The notes beneath the pieces are model-generated. The model was not told where the DNA came from. It saw nothing but the letters and a program-made list of their open reading frames with translations, and did not search any database. The position numbers and the translations under genes were made by a program. DNA of 64,000 bases from Lateolabrax maculatus. Lineage: Eukaryota; Chordata; Actinopteri; Acropomatiformes; Lateolabracidae. Where the stretch lies: NCBI GenBank assembly GCA_031216445.1, contig CM062204.1:9974501-10038500 (forward strand), given 5' to 3'. Every line of letters begins with the position of its first letter. The first letter of the stretch is position 1. Shown here one piece after another: positions 30,768-43,788 of the stretch.

Positions 30768-30960
30768 CTTATTAGCCATGTTAGCATGGCTTTGGGAAGG
30801 AAATGTCAGTCCGTCCACCAATTTGGTCCAGACTGAAGTATCTCAACAAGTATTGTACAGACATTTGTGGTTCCCAGAGGATGAATTGTAATAACTCTGG
30901 TGATCTTAACTTTTCATCTAGCACCATCACTGGGTCAAATTCTCAGTTCTCAGATTTGTG
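30768..30960 (-). repeat. Copy of teleost ATGTCTGTACAAAAT-type interspersed repeat
   Basis: Plus strand reads TTAGCATGGCTTTGG, GTCCGTCCACCAATTTGGTC CAGACTGAAG, TGTACAGACATTTGTGGTTC CCAGAGGATGAATTGTAATA. This is the reverse of the family seen at 53105-53545. Confidence 0.65.
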
Positions 30961-33900
30961 TTAAATGCTATTTAGCAAATGTCTCTGTAGCATCCTAACA
31001 CACTAAAACATTGTGCCTAAGTACAGCCTCATAGAGCTGCTTACATGGCAGTAGACTCTTATTTATTTTGATGTATTATGTTTGCCTTGTTAGAAACGGG
31101 ATGTTGTTGACTGTTCCCTGGTTTGAAAGTTGTTGTTTGCACCTCTTGATTTGTTTCCATGCTCATTTGAACATGTATTTGTGGAAATATGTTGAAAAGG
31201 GAAAAGAGCTGGGATTCTGTACTCGTCATTCACAATAGGCTACGTTTGTCTAACTCAATGGGTGGTGGCCTGTCATTTTGCTCTACTGCGGTTAGGTATC
31301 ATGAAACCATATGAAATGAACGTTGCCAGGGCATTGCAGATGTGGCTGCAAATCACTTGCTAAAAATGTAATGTGATTTCAAAGCATTTTCAGAGCCAAC
31401 GCTTACTTGAAACCATGACAACAGCAATGTCACAGAGCAGCAAATGAAGTAAAGCATTAACATGGCCAACGTGGGAATTCCCTCCTCACACTCACTCTGG
31501 GACAGAGACTGTACCCAGACACTGTGATGATGTCACCTATCGTTAATTGATCCCTGTGGTTACAGCTGTCATGTGACCAGGACAGATGTGTATGTGTGTG
31601 TTTAACAGGGACAGGAGGGGGGTTGATATGTTTTATAGGGACTTGAACAGGATCGGACATTTACAGAACAAGCTCACTTAACTGCCCAACCTTATTAGAT
31701 AATCCTCCATTTCATTCCCCATTCAATCCATTCCTGGGGAAAATGACCAAGGCTTTGCTCAGTGTGAGCGTGGTGTCATGTGTTGCTCTCAGCCAGATAA
31801 GTGCACCGCCTGTCTCCTCTCCCCACCCCCCTCCATCTTCAGTTTAAAGACTTGGCCCTTTGGTGGGGGGGGGGGGTCGACCCATCGATCATGACCATTT
31901 ACAACAGTGCTTCCCCTCAGGACATCAGAGCAACACTCCTGCTCGGCCCAGTTAGCTGAGCCACCTTCTTGTGACCTGCTCTTTATGAGTTCTGAGGATT
32001 AGATTTTTTTCCCTTTCTCAGATGTGCAGGATACCAAATGCTGTCGCTCTACGCTTTTCACAATAAAATAAATATTGTCTTCTGGTAGCAGAAGAAGGAT
32101 TATCAAGTTAAATAAACAGCAGTTACACTTATTCCCCAGCATGAACAAAAAATATTATTATTATGTTTTTGACAGAAGCACAAAGACACATTTACATCAA
32201 TTTTATCTCAGTAAGAATAGGACATTGATTTTCTATAGCCCCATTTATATTTCACATGAAATAAAATGATTGGATGAGGATAATTAATAATTGAGTTCAT
32301 ATAGAGAAATAAGCTATGTGAGTAAACACACCATTGCAAGACAGAAGATTTCCTCAATTATTTTAATTATTTTTACTCTTGATGAAACATCAAAAACCAC
32401 AGGAAGTGAATCTCCAGCCAACTGAAAAGCTTCAGATTTTTGTGTGACACATAACAGTAACACACAAGCCATGATTATGTCACCAAATCATGGTGTCCAT
32501 GGTTGACTGGACAAAGAGTTTGTTACAATAAACACAAGTCCTTGGACAATAGTCAAACATAAATAAAAAATAAAAATAAACAACTAAGCTTTTATTTGCA
32601 TATTTGTATACATAAATCCAAAAATATCATGTGAACAGACAGAACTGCCCCCTGGTGCAGAAGAGCAGCTAATTTTGAAATAGATTATGAGCACCATCTA
32701 GTGGTAAAGTGAAAGATTTTGCCTTAAATCTGCAAGTTTCTCTGTTTAATGTATACCAAGTACAGTAGCTTTATGTAATGCCACATAATATTTCTACTGC
32801 TGGAAATGGCTGCTTAAAAAATGTGATTTTGATTATCTCTGTGACATTTTTCAAGAGATAAAAATGTCCCCAAATATCCTTACACCTTCGTAAAAGGTAC
32901 ACAAATAATTGTAACAAGCATACAGTAATGAGACAACTTTACTTTTACAAAGAGGTAAACGCCCTCTTTTGGATAACATCTACTCAACCCTCATTAGAGA
33001 GTATATTAATATTTCTATTTCAAATTTTCCCACTGAAACGACGGATAGTAATGAGCTTGAGCATGTTCCCAAGCTTGTTTCTCATTGAAATCTCAGATTG
33101 ATCATGTTGTTTCAGCACTACCTCACCTGATTACATCAGTCAAGAGTTACAATAATTCTGCATTTACTGTATCTGTTAGTCATTTACATGAGACCCCTGA
33201 AAGATGAGTGGCTCTCTAGATGCAAACAACACATTAGCAAAGCACTGCAGCTACTTTATGATTTTGTCCCTGACATGAGTCAGATCTGAGGGAAAACTAT
33301 TATAATGAGAAACAGAAAGGAAAATCTTGAAGATCCAATTCCTACCAAAATAAACAGCTTCTGCATGAATGGATTTCTGCAGATCACTCAAAAATAACTA
33401 CATAAGGCTTCATATACGAATAAATCAGAATGTCGTATGTTTATAAATTACTTTAAGGGAATGGAAGCATCACCTGCTACTATTATGCTCTTTCACCCAC
33501 AACTGTATGGTCAAGAAAACTCCAGTTAAAGAGAAGCTTTCAATGCCTGTTAAAGGATTTAATGTCTGTTGATTACATCTTTTATTGTTCATCTTTGAAA
33601 AAAAATGAATTGCTGATTCCAAAATGTATTGCTGTAACACAAACTGACATCAAATAAAATACAAATGATTGTGAATATTTTTTGCTCTCTCAATTAAAGT
33701 CATTAATTCATGTATAAAGAGAAAGAATTTCCATGATATATAAATACTGTGATTAATGTCACATGTTTGAAAGATGATTTATTTGGTGAATGTTTGATTG
33801 GGGGACCACAGAGCAAGCTGCAAAGGAAGGAAAAAGATGAAAAGCTAACAATAATAATGAATGAATCATACAAATTATATATTTATTCAATACATGTGTG

Positions 33901-35934
33901 TTTGATGGCCCTGAAGCAAGCTTTTGTTGGTCAAGGCTATGTTTTGCCAGTGTTATGAGGGTCCTGTCATTGAGCACATAAGATGAGATCAGTTGCAAAA
34001 ATCCTGAAGGAAATGCAAATGTAGAAAAACATCCTCCTCAACTCCTTTGTTGCCTCTATACTCTCCTATCTGGATAACTGTATATTTACCCACTAACGTC
34101 ACTTTTTAGCTATCTCCATTAGTTAAAGTTAGGTGCCTAACAGCACATCCAGCCTACTGTTAACGTTTTAACACTTTATACCTTTATTAGTTGTCATACG
34201 GTACTTTTTAGTGTGTACATATTCATATTTCTCAGTTGGATGTTAAAATTGGGGGATTAATGGGTGACTGATGTTCTTGAATGTGACTGTCACCCCTGGT
34301 CCCACGCAAAATATTTTCAAAATATTTCTGCCTTTATTTTTATGTTCCTGAACCTAGACTGTTTTTTTGCTGAGGACTAGGTACAGACTTTCAAAAACAT
34401 ACTAATATTTCACATCCATTTTAACTTTTTTGTTTTACATGGGTACCTCAAAATGTACATTTTAGAGCAACAGAAACATACACTTTGCTACATTTCTGGC
34501 TATTCATTTTTGTTTGCACATCTTCTGCTTTTCCACAAGATGTCAGTGTTACATTGCAAACAGTGACCGTCCCCTAAGAAGTTGTGTCAAAGGAGCCTTT
34601 GAAAGTCTCTTGGCAGCACCTGACTCACAGCTAAACACTGGTACATTTGGATGGAAAATCAGACTCTAACTCAGGCCTCAAGAAACATTCCATGTCAAAT
34701 TATTTAAACTTTTCCGTCAAAATAGACCAAATTTTTTCGAGAACCTTTTTAAACTGAAATGGTTTGCCAGTAATTCATGGAGCTAACATGGAGGCCAGTG
34801 TTGATTTCTATGGTGCCAAAATAGACAGAGTAAAGCCTAAAGTAAAACAATATTTCAACCAATGGTTCATAACATCTCAGCAATGGAATAGACTGCCAGC
34901 AATGGTCGCAGTGCGGTCAGGTTGAGGTGAGGTTTTGGGGTTGTCGGTTCCTCCTCGAGTTTAGCTTAAGTGGAAATTGAGGTTCGGTTTGGCCTGGCTT
35001 GTGTGGGTTTAGAAATGGAGCGGGAAATGGGGAAGCTTGTTGAGCAACACACTGCTCCTTTGCATTGTCAAAAGATGGACAGAACAATTAACTGAACATT
35101 AAAATATATTAGTGTGTAAACAGTGTAAACATAGAAAACATCTTGTAAGATGCTCCTGTTCCGCACAGAACAGTTAAGTTGGACATCAAATTAAGCGTAC
35201 GAACATGCAATTTGAGCACTAAAACGATTTCCACCCATTGAAGTTTTAAGCGGAACACAAAATTTAGAGTGCGTCCCCATGGGCAGGGTGGGGTGGCGGC
35301 TAGGCAGAGTGAATGGGAAGGTATTACACAGCATGACTACAGTCCGTCTCTGTGTCTACGTCTGTGTTCCCCGACTACTGCCCTTGTGAGCTCACCGGCC
35401 ACTGACAGGGAATTGGCTGCAGTCTGCTCTCACTGAGTGATTCCCCAGCGGGACAACCTGCCAAGCGGCGAGCTTGCCAGCAACCCTCTCATACATTCCT
35501 CAACAGAGTGGCTGCTGCCAGCTCGGCAAGTCTGGGTGGGTGCCACCCAGTGCTTCCTTAGCTGCTCCAGACACCTGAACTAGCACAGGAGTGGAGGAGA
35601 AAGAGAGTGAAACAGGGATAGCTGGAAGGGTGCATGGTGGGAGTGAGAGCTATGTTAAATAGCCAGCAAACAGCCACTGCAGCTGTTGTGGACTTTTCCA
35701 CAACGATTCCACTGTTCCAGCTTCCAGTACAGCACTAATTAAAACTGTGCCCATCCCTCTGCTTGCCAGAACTTTCCTTACACGCGTTCATATATGCACC
35801 CATGCATTCAGACACATGCTGTCTCTCAGATATATACACATCCGAGCCCATAATTAGTTGCCCTTTCCAACACGTTTGATTTAAGTTGCTTAAGTTACAA
35901 AATTAACAACTTTTGTCCTTTTCCATCACTAATT

Positions 35935-36185
35935 CAAAGCTGCAGTAACAGATTTTTTTAGCCACTTGGGGGCAGCAGAACAAACTGTAAATACAACACT
36001 GACATTACCACCATATGGAGTTGCTGTGGCAAACAATTGCCATTGACACATTCATTCGGACTTGTGTTTCTGTTGACCGGTGACATGTAAGTCCAATATT
36101 CACTCTGCTTTTTGCTCTGTTTTTGGTCTCCACCAATTCCTGAGGGAAATGTCTGGCTCTCTAGCGGCTAAATGAGCCTCTATGT
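35935..36185 (+). repeat. Dispersed repeat, copy 1 (GTAAGTCCAATATTCACTC type)
   Basis: Shares ordered blocks with 44690-44970: GGGGGCAGCAGAACAA, TGTAAATACAACACTGACAT, GTAAGTCCAATATT, TTTTGGTCTCCACCAATTCC TGAGGGAAAT, GGCTAAATG. The class is unknown; it may be a non-autonomous DNA element. Confidence 0.6.
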
Positions 36186-36344
36186 TTTATGTTAGGAACA
36201 TAATATTGGGTTTATCTGAGCCTTTTCACCAAAAAACAGCTGCCTGCTGCGTGTAGAAATGAGCAAGTGCCCCAAAAACAACATATATTTACATTCAAAT
36301 AACAAATCCCTGTAGTAACCATAGTTATTATGACGAGAGGAAGT

Positions 36345-36560
36345 AAGGTCCCATTGCGACATCTTCGATTGTTTGTTTTGTCTGACCACCAATCCAAACC
36401 CAAAGATATTTAATTTACAACTATATAAAACAGTAAAAAGTAACAAATCCTCACATTTGAGTAGCTGGAACCTGCTAATGTTTGGCATTTCTGGTTGATA
36501 AATCCAAGTGATTAATCGATTACCAAAACTGTTGACAAATCGAGGAATCACAACTTATTT
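36345..36560 (-). repeat. Copy of teleost CGATTAATC-type repeat
   Basis: Contains CCAAAGATATTTAATTTACA, AATCCTCACATTTGAGTAGC and GTGATTAATCGATTACC on the plus strand; directly follows the 35935-36185 repeat. Confidence 0.6.
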
Positions 36561-38730
36561 CCATACTAACAGAAAGCAAACTCTTCTTGGATGACACACA
36601 CGTTGTAAAGAACAGAAATATATTGCTTTTCTTAGTTGTTTGGCCCTAATTGCTGCACAAAAGGATAATGGAGTGTGTTGGCTTCCAAGAGAAACCTTTG
36701 GTCCCAGCCACTTCCCTTCACCTTCCCCAGAGTGGGCATTCCTATATAGATTAGCTGGAAATCTTTCCTGTTCTATCGAGGATAATCCTCCGAACAAGGC
36801 TGCTTGGCTTTCATATTAAGAATGATTTAGGCACAGTGAATTCCGGTCAGGTCAAGTCTCCACTTTCATGTTATGATGTGGCTGTTCCAGTTGTTATATG
36901 TACCTTGTGGAGAGAATAGGAGCAGAAAAAGGAGAGGAAAAAAGGGCAGCTTTTTTACTGTTCAAACAGAGTTCAAAGTCATCATGTGGATTTGAAACAT
37001 GAATTAAGGTCACTGATACACGACAGCTCAGTCCTTTTGAAAGAAACTGCGTGTGTGGGTGGATGTGTGTGTGTAGCTTGAACAAGGGTGTCTGGGAGTT
37101 AACTTTTTAAGACGTTTGAGGTCTTGCGGATATTTCCACATCAGGTTTTCCTTCTGCCTCACACACACTACCCACCACATAGCAGAACATTCATCAGGAG
37201 TGTATTACTATGAATGAGAATTACAAGGAAGCGCGGGTGCACATGGGCTTTTTTCCTCCCGGGGTCACACAGAACAGAGTGACTTACATGTATTTACTCC
37301 ACATAATGTGATTTAAAAGTGACTGAGAGGACAGTGCTGCCTTTAAGATAACAGGAAACTTTAATTATCCCCGTGGCAAAATTGGGAATAGTGAGTTAGT
37401 TAAGCTGCTGTGATGTGATTCTATTTTCATTTCTAAACTGAAACAAATGAACCCACTTCATTTCTTTTTGCCCTTTTTGGCACAGATTCATGAATACAGG
37501 GAATGATTTGGCAACAGAACCAATAAGTTCAGCTTTATTTAGTTCAGCTCATTTTAGTCAAATTCAATAGAGTATAAAAGAAATCGGGGAAGATTGCTGT
37601 AGGCAGTGAGCTGTCACACTCTCTCTACTCTGCTGCAGATTTTGTAGGCAAAGGCAAGCAAGAGAAGAAGTCTCCCTAACAAGATTTATAATTTTACGCC
37701 AAGAGTTCAAGCTTTGGCTCATTCCCCCTAAATGGAATTGGTCAGCATCTATAATTTTAATTCATTCATGGAAACACTGCACTGTGTTCCTCCTTATAGT
37801 GACTGTGTGTCAGAGGAGATGTGGGTCCAATAGGAACATAATACCAGAATTAGCCGTGGAAAAGCCTCCTCTGATGGTGCATGGGGAGAAAAGACTGGCT
37901 TATTTCAAGCTAAAGTGAAAAGGACAGTACGGGCAAGACAGGGGTTTTACAGTTCAGTGGTGGTGTTTGAAAGCACGGTCTTTCAGCAACGTGGGTGGCA
38001 CGGTTGTTCCTAGCATCTCTGCTATTGTATTGTCATTGGCTCTATGCACTTGTCAGCATCATTGCTCACTTTCTCAGGATAAATGTTGATTTTGCTTTAT
38101 ATAAGGAAAGCCGAGGCAGCAGCACTTTGATTTGTGAATTTGCCATGGGCTTGGTGTGAGAGCTTGTGTCACTGCAGATGTCCAAATTCCTCTGACATGT
38201 TTATTGTTTTCCTTTTATTTTGCGGAGGACATTCTGCACCGCTCCTGAGCCACTGTTTCTTGTAGCTACTCCTCCATGCAAAATCCTGTGTGTCGTGTAA
38301 ACAGAGAACCAGAAAATAACAAGCACAAGAAAAGGGAAAATTTCCACCCCAGCGTTGTTCTCCTTTTTCTCCCTAGCCCCCTTCAGTGTACCCACCACTT
38401 GTTGTCCTTTATTTGTGGCCTAAGTGCTTTGGCATTAAATCTTATTATTTTTTGGTAAATAAACCAGTTTCTGGTAGGAATTACACACAACTTGGTGTGA
38501 GGTCCTTTTCAGAAAGGGGCCTGGATCCTTTTATCTAAAATGTTTTCTATTTCTGCTTTTGTAAGACACTTTTGACTGCTTTGAAAGAGAGAAACAAGGT
38601 TTTTCTTGCGTTTCTGGGGGTGAGGTTGGGGATTTTTCTCAGCATTGTGGTGAGATTTATTCGAAGAGGCTGCATTTTTTCCTGATTTCCCTCTTTGTTC
38701 TCTGTAAGTAGTTCCAGGTCCCCCCTCACT

Positions 38731-38737
38731 CACACAC

Positions 38738-38772
<35 letters not shown>
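38731..38772. repeat. (CA)n-(GT)n composite microsatellite
   Basis: CACACACACT followed by 16 GT units. The two halves are inverted to each other, so a small hairpin can form. Confidence 0.95.
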
Positions 38773-38775
<3 letters not shown>

Positions 38776-39544
38776 CGTGCACGAGGCTCTGTGATTTTGC
38801 ACATGGGTGTATGTGTGTGTGGAGCACATGTGTGAATGTGTGTGTGTGAGGGTGAGGCGGGGACTTGATGTGACACCTGCTGTTGGGATGAATAGGGTCA
38901 GTGGCAGGGCCCTTCAGCAGGCAGCAGCTGCTTGTTCTCACTGCAAGCCCGACTCTCTCAGCGCTCCAAAGGCTCCAGGACTACAACTGAGGCCCTGACA
39001 CAACACATAGTGCCCCCTACCACCACCTCCTATCATTACAGTTATTATCTTCAAGTATTGCAATTCCCCCTCTCCCAGGGTCACAAACTTAATCGTTTGG
39101 AAGGAAACTTAAAATTGACCTGAGGAAAACATCAAAAAAAGAACTTCAATTTCCATTCTTGCGCTGTCTGAACGCAGGAAGAGGTTTCCAGACAGCTGCT
39201 GACGGACAAAGATTCTTGGTATTCGGTTGGTCTGACCTGTCTATGCTCTCTTGCTGTGTGGTAGTCTGCCCTGCGTGTGACTTAGTAGGTCTGAAAACAT
39301 TCCCTGTGGCATAACAGAGGAAGAGGGCTGAAGATAAACAGTGAGGTATGAAAACATCAGTCTGTGTTTCAAATGCCTCTAAATCGACAATGTTAAATTT
39401 GTCATCTTTTCTGATAGATTTTTAATTTGAAATTCATATATAAAATATGATCATTATAACCCTTTACAGACACATCATATGGTAGACTTACAAATCACTG
39501 TAAAATATCCTTTCACAGCATTTTGTTTCACCAACATTCTTCAG

Positions 39545-39611
39545 TTTATTGTGAAGGCAGCAGAGATATAGTATCTTCCCTTATCTATCCACCAGAGGTC
39601 AGCCTTTTATT
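39545..39611 (-). terminator. Candidate polyadenylation signals of the EGF gene
   Basis: AATAAA on the minus strand at 39606-39611 and 39545-39550, about 0.55-0.6 kb after the stop codon. Which one is used, if either, cannot be decided from sequence. Confidence 0.3.
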
Positions 39612-40162
39612 AACAAATTCTGATGAAGTCTCACAAAACTGCTTTTTTTTCCCATGCAAAAAACTTAATGGAATATTTAATAAATTACCAATGATTCATA
39701 AGCAATATTTTCAATTTTGTGCAGCATTTCGTTGGAAAAGTAGAACCTGCATGCCATAACAGGGGCGGTGTTTCTGTGACACTGGGGATGCCAGCGCAAG
39801 GAAAACGCTCCTGTCATCACAGTCCATTTGGGCTGAAGCACACGAGCAAAGTACAGAGTGTGGTCCTGTTGCAGTGCATTTGTTAAATTAAGGGTTCCTT
39901 TAGCAGACATCAAACAGGTAACTAATGATGCAGGGGGTGTTCCAGGTTTTTGCCTCGCAGACTAGGATGAGAAATAACAGCCTTCAACAGAAAAATGGTT
40001 TCCAGTTTTGTTGAAAATGATTACTTAACAAATTACTTGACATTACAGCATGAAAACTTCCTCACATCTGTTGACCATTTTAAAATCTGGACACCTCATA
40101 AGTTACACTCTAATGATACATGTCTCTTTTCATTTGAGCCACATAGGTTGTAAGGAGTCGTT

Positions 40163-40371
40163 TTAAGATGGAGGTTTTGTGTGCTTGGTCCTTTTGGAGA
40201 GTTTGTAGTTGAAGTACATGACAGCCTTGGACTGTGGGGCTCTCCTGGGCCAGCAGGTGCGTCCGTTGCCGAAGTAGTCCTCCAAACACTGGCAGGTGTA
40301 GGAACCATCTGTGTTGACACACTGAGCATGGCGGCTGCACCGGTGAGACCCAGTTAAACATTCATCCTTAT
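40163..40371 (-). CDS. EGF gene last coding exon (calcium-binding EGF 5, basic tail, stop)
   Basis: 209 bp with acceptor CTCCTCCGCAG; stop TAA at 40165-40163. Encodes [29 protein letters not shown] and the tail [16 protein letters not shown]. No donor within the tail gives an obvious continuation to a MAM domain. Confidence 0.87.
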
Positions 40372-43300
40372 CTGCGGAGAGGAGGAGAAGGAGATCTGAC
40401 ATGTTTATAAATGACGAAATACTTGTCGGATATTTAATCATTTCTTATCAGAGCGAGGCTGCTCCATGGCTAGGCCACATTAGCTCAGTACGGAGAAAGC
40501 AAAGGGTTTTGAGAACTGTTTGTTTCAAACCTGCTTGAGAGATAATTCTGCAATGCTCATCGCATGGATGAAAACAAAAACAGCTCGTGGGTGAGCCCAC
40601 AGCTGAGTGGGTGAGCTATGAGTGCTCATCAAATAAACATGGTCTCTGGATCCTCTGCTGCCAAAGCACATCTTCACGTGATCCCTCTCTCTGCCAATTA
40701 ACACAGATGAGGAGAACATGTGGAGCTGTGCTGTGATCCATTTAGTCATTTACAGGATTGGACATGGAACAGATCTGAATGTGGCTTAAAAAAAATGTCA
40801 TACATGTGGCCTTGTGGTCTAAGACACGTAACACGTTGATTCTGGTGGGGGACTTCTGTTGCATGATATCCCTTCTACTATCTCCCCACGTTTCCTGTTT
40901 ATCCCTACTGACAAATTATGTCAAAATTTTAAAAGTCAGACGTAACTTAACACATAAATCATCACATATATCACCATTTTATGAGATTTCGTGAGAAACG
41001 TGACCATATGCTCAACAGCAATGGGGAACTACTGGATATTTAAGTGCTCCAAAAACACATTCAATCGTTAATTTGGCTTAGTAACAAAAACAGACCCCAC
41101 CTCGACACTGCACCGAGCCCTGGCGTGTCCCCATCACAAAGCCATCCTGGCACACACAGACAAAGCTGCCGAAAGTGTTCTTGCAAGTCTGCCGTGGTGG
41201 ACACACATCAGCGTCTCGCTGACACTCATCTACATCTGCAACGCAACACAAACATGTGTCAAACACCAGCAGCACATTTGGCTAATTTCGTTGCACAACA
41301 GTCAACATTTTTGGCCTTCTCGTCCGCACAACCCAGCCCACCCTCACCTTAAAACAAACACACACGCACACACACAAACCTCTCCTTTCAAGGACAAGGT
41401 GCTTAAATGTGTCTTGTCTTTGCTCAAAACAATAATTACCTTCAAAAAGACACGAAAGGCACAAATGAGTACCTTGACCTTGCATCCACGTCTTTGTACT
41501 GAAGCTTTGAAAGGTGCACTGCTGTTCAAAAACAAAGAATGACCCAAACACACAAATCTCTCTCTTCAGGTGTGCAAAATGAAGTCCTTTATGGCATCTT
41601 CCGGGCTACATTTACTAATAATGGCACACAAATAAATGGTTCTCTAAATTTATCTCAAATCAGTCGTGACTAAAGATTGAGTTGCACGTGTATTGTAGGC
41701 ACACTCAGCTACATCTATCTTTACTTACAATTTCGTTTAAACTCTATTTTACCGCAATAGTCTCTTGGGATGAGGATATCTTTTGTTGCACCTCTTTTTT
41801 GAGAGTTTTGACCAAAATGGCAACAGATTAAAGACCATAAATATGACTGAAAATACATGTACCTAATAAACTGGAAACTCAATGTATCCTTACTTCCTCA
41901 CTACACTTACTTAGAAGTGTAAGTTTTTTTTTTTTTAAGTTCGAGTGTTGATGTCAGAAACCAGTGAAACAGAAACTTTACTGCTCCATGTACAGCACCT
42001 TGTACACTACTATAAACACAGTCGTACAACGGAGAGGCAAAAGCTACGATTTTTCTCTGTCTTGGACGTTGAATCGTTCCCACCAAAAGCTCTCCCACAG
42101 TGTGAAAATGTCTTAACAGCCGTGAGAGAGGCTGTTGAAGGCTTGCTTCATTACAGGACAGGAGGTGTCTGCTGCTGAGCTGTCAAGGACTTCAGTCATA
42201 AAGCGGTTGGACACTGAGGAGAGAGTCCAGGGTATGTTTTTCTTTCTTTCTCTCATCAGGTAATTAAAGGCTTTTTACCATTGGGTGGACAGACTCAGTG
42301 GAGAGGTGCCACTGGTAAATTCGCTGCAGGTAGTTAACATAATGTGCATGGGAAGCTGTGTGCATCACCTGCTCTACAAATAAAGCCAAATATAGAAAAG
42401 ATCTGGCAAAGCATGATGGTGGCGACAACAGCGCACAAATAATAATAATAATAATAGAAAAACAGCAAACACAGTGTCTTGCTTTACAGCCTTTTTGCTT
42501 TAAAATGTTCAAGATTAACCATTATGGAGGCACAGAGGAGATTTTAGGCAGTTCAGGCTTTGTATATCTTGCATATAATGATATTGGCCACTTGTAAGCA
42601 CTGTAAACAACACAACATTCTCATATTATCATGTTCATATGGCGAATTTATGATTTTAGCTTCTAAATGCTCCACTGTTTATTAGCTCTGGTTCTTGAAC
42701 CGGTTCTGTTCAGGATTCTTGGAACTTTGGTGCTATCTAACAAACCAGCCCGCGTTTCCACCAGTTTTGAGCAGAACCATTGTAATGGTCATAAACGGAG
42801 GGCGTTGTGCAACGCGCAACAGAAGTGAACAGTAGTAGCATGATGGCAGATCGCATTACCTTTACCTGCAAGCTTTGGTTTTGTCATTACAGATATTTGT
42901 TTTAACCAAAAAAACAAGCCTGGACCAACTTTTAATGATAACAAGACTTAAAAGACTATTACGTGCAACACAAATGTAGATTATGACACACCTTCTGATG
43001 TTGTCAGCGTTCACATTTTTTAGTTCCAGCTGGGAACCAACTTTTTGGGTTCCGAACCAATTTATTTTTGGTCAAAATGCTCCGAAAGGTTTGGTTAGGT
43101 GCGTGAACCCGTTCCATGTTCCATCCAAGGGGTAAGTGCTCACAAGCTAGTTGCCAAATTTGTCCGTCTGTAGGTTGTGTACAGTTGGTTTTTAAAGTTT
43201 ATTGCTGCAAACAACTGCCTGCTGCTGCGGCTGGAAACAGGGTTGATGAGAGCGGTGAGAGTGAACCAAAACAGTAAAGTTGCGGGGCCGCAAAAACCAA

Positions 43301-43753
43301 AAACATGAGCTGAAAGATGCCAAATGCCCTAGTGCTGAGGGGTGATAATCCTCTGTGGGTTCATCACTACGAGCTGAAAATGATGTCAACAGATGCATCC
43401 CTCAGAATGATTAGTTAAGGCTAAAAACAACAGCAGCGGGAACATGATGTCAAGTGATGTCATGATGAAGTGATGTGTTTCTACGGTAATTCACCATAGT
43501 GATACGCGGAGGGGTGTTTCTTAAGAAGCATTACCTTCACAGGTCTTGTTGTCAGTGGCCAGGTGGAGGCCGGGGGGACACAGACAGCGCACCGCTCCCC
43601 CTCTCTCCATCTGGCAACCAAACTGGCAGCGCAGGGAGAAACATGCGGCCTCTCCTGGAAGACAGACAGGGAAACACTGGCTGAGGATCGGTCAGAGAAA
43701 TGGGTCACTGGATCGCCGCTGAGAGAACACAGTCACACACACACAGACAGACA

Positions 43754-43788
<35 letters not shown>

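Larger units (their letters stand above)
22321..40162. other. Intergenic region between the EGF gene and smad1
   Basis: About 17.8 kb. It holds the CpG island at 23560-23800, several dispersed repeats and microsatellites listed separately, and otherwise AT-rich sequence. Open frames are short and match no protein I recognise. Being next to two developmental genes it could hold enhancers, but nothing in one sequence alone proves that. Confidence 0.6.

Noticed and set aside
38501..38998. Frames with His/Thr and Cys/Val repeats near 38.5-39.0 kb
   Set aside because: Created by the CA/GT microsatellite; no domain.
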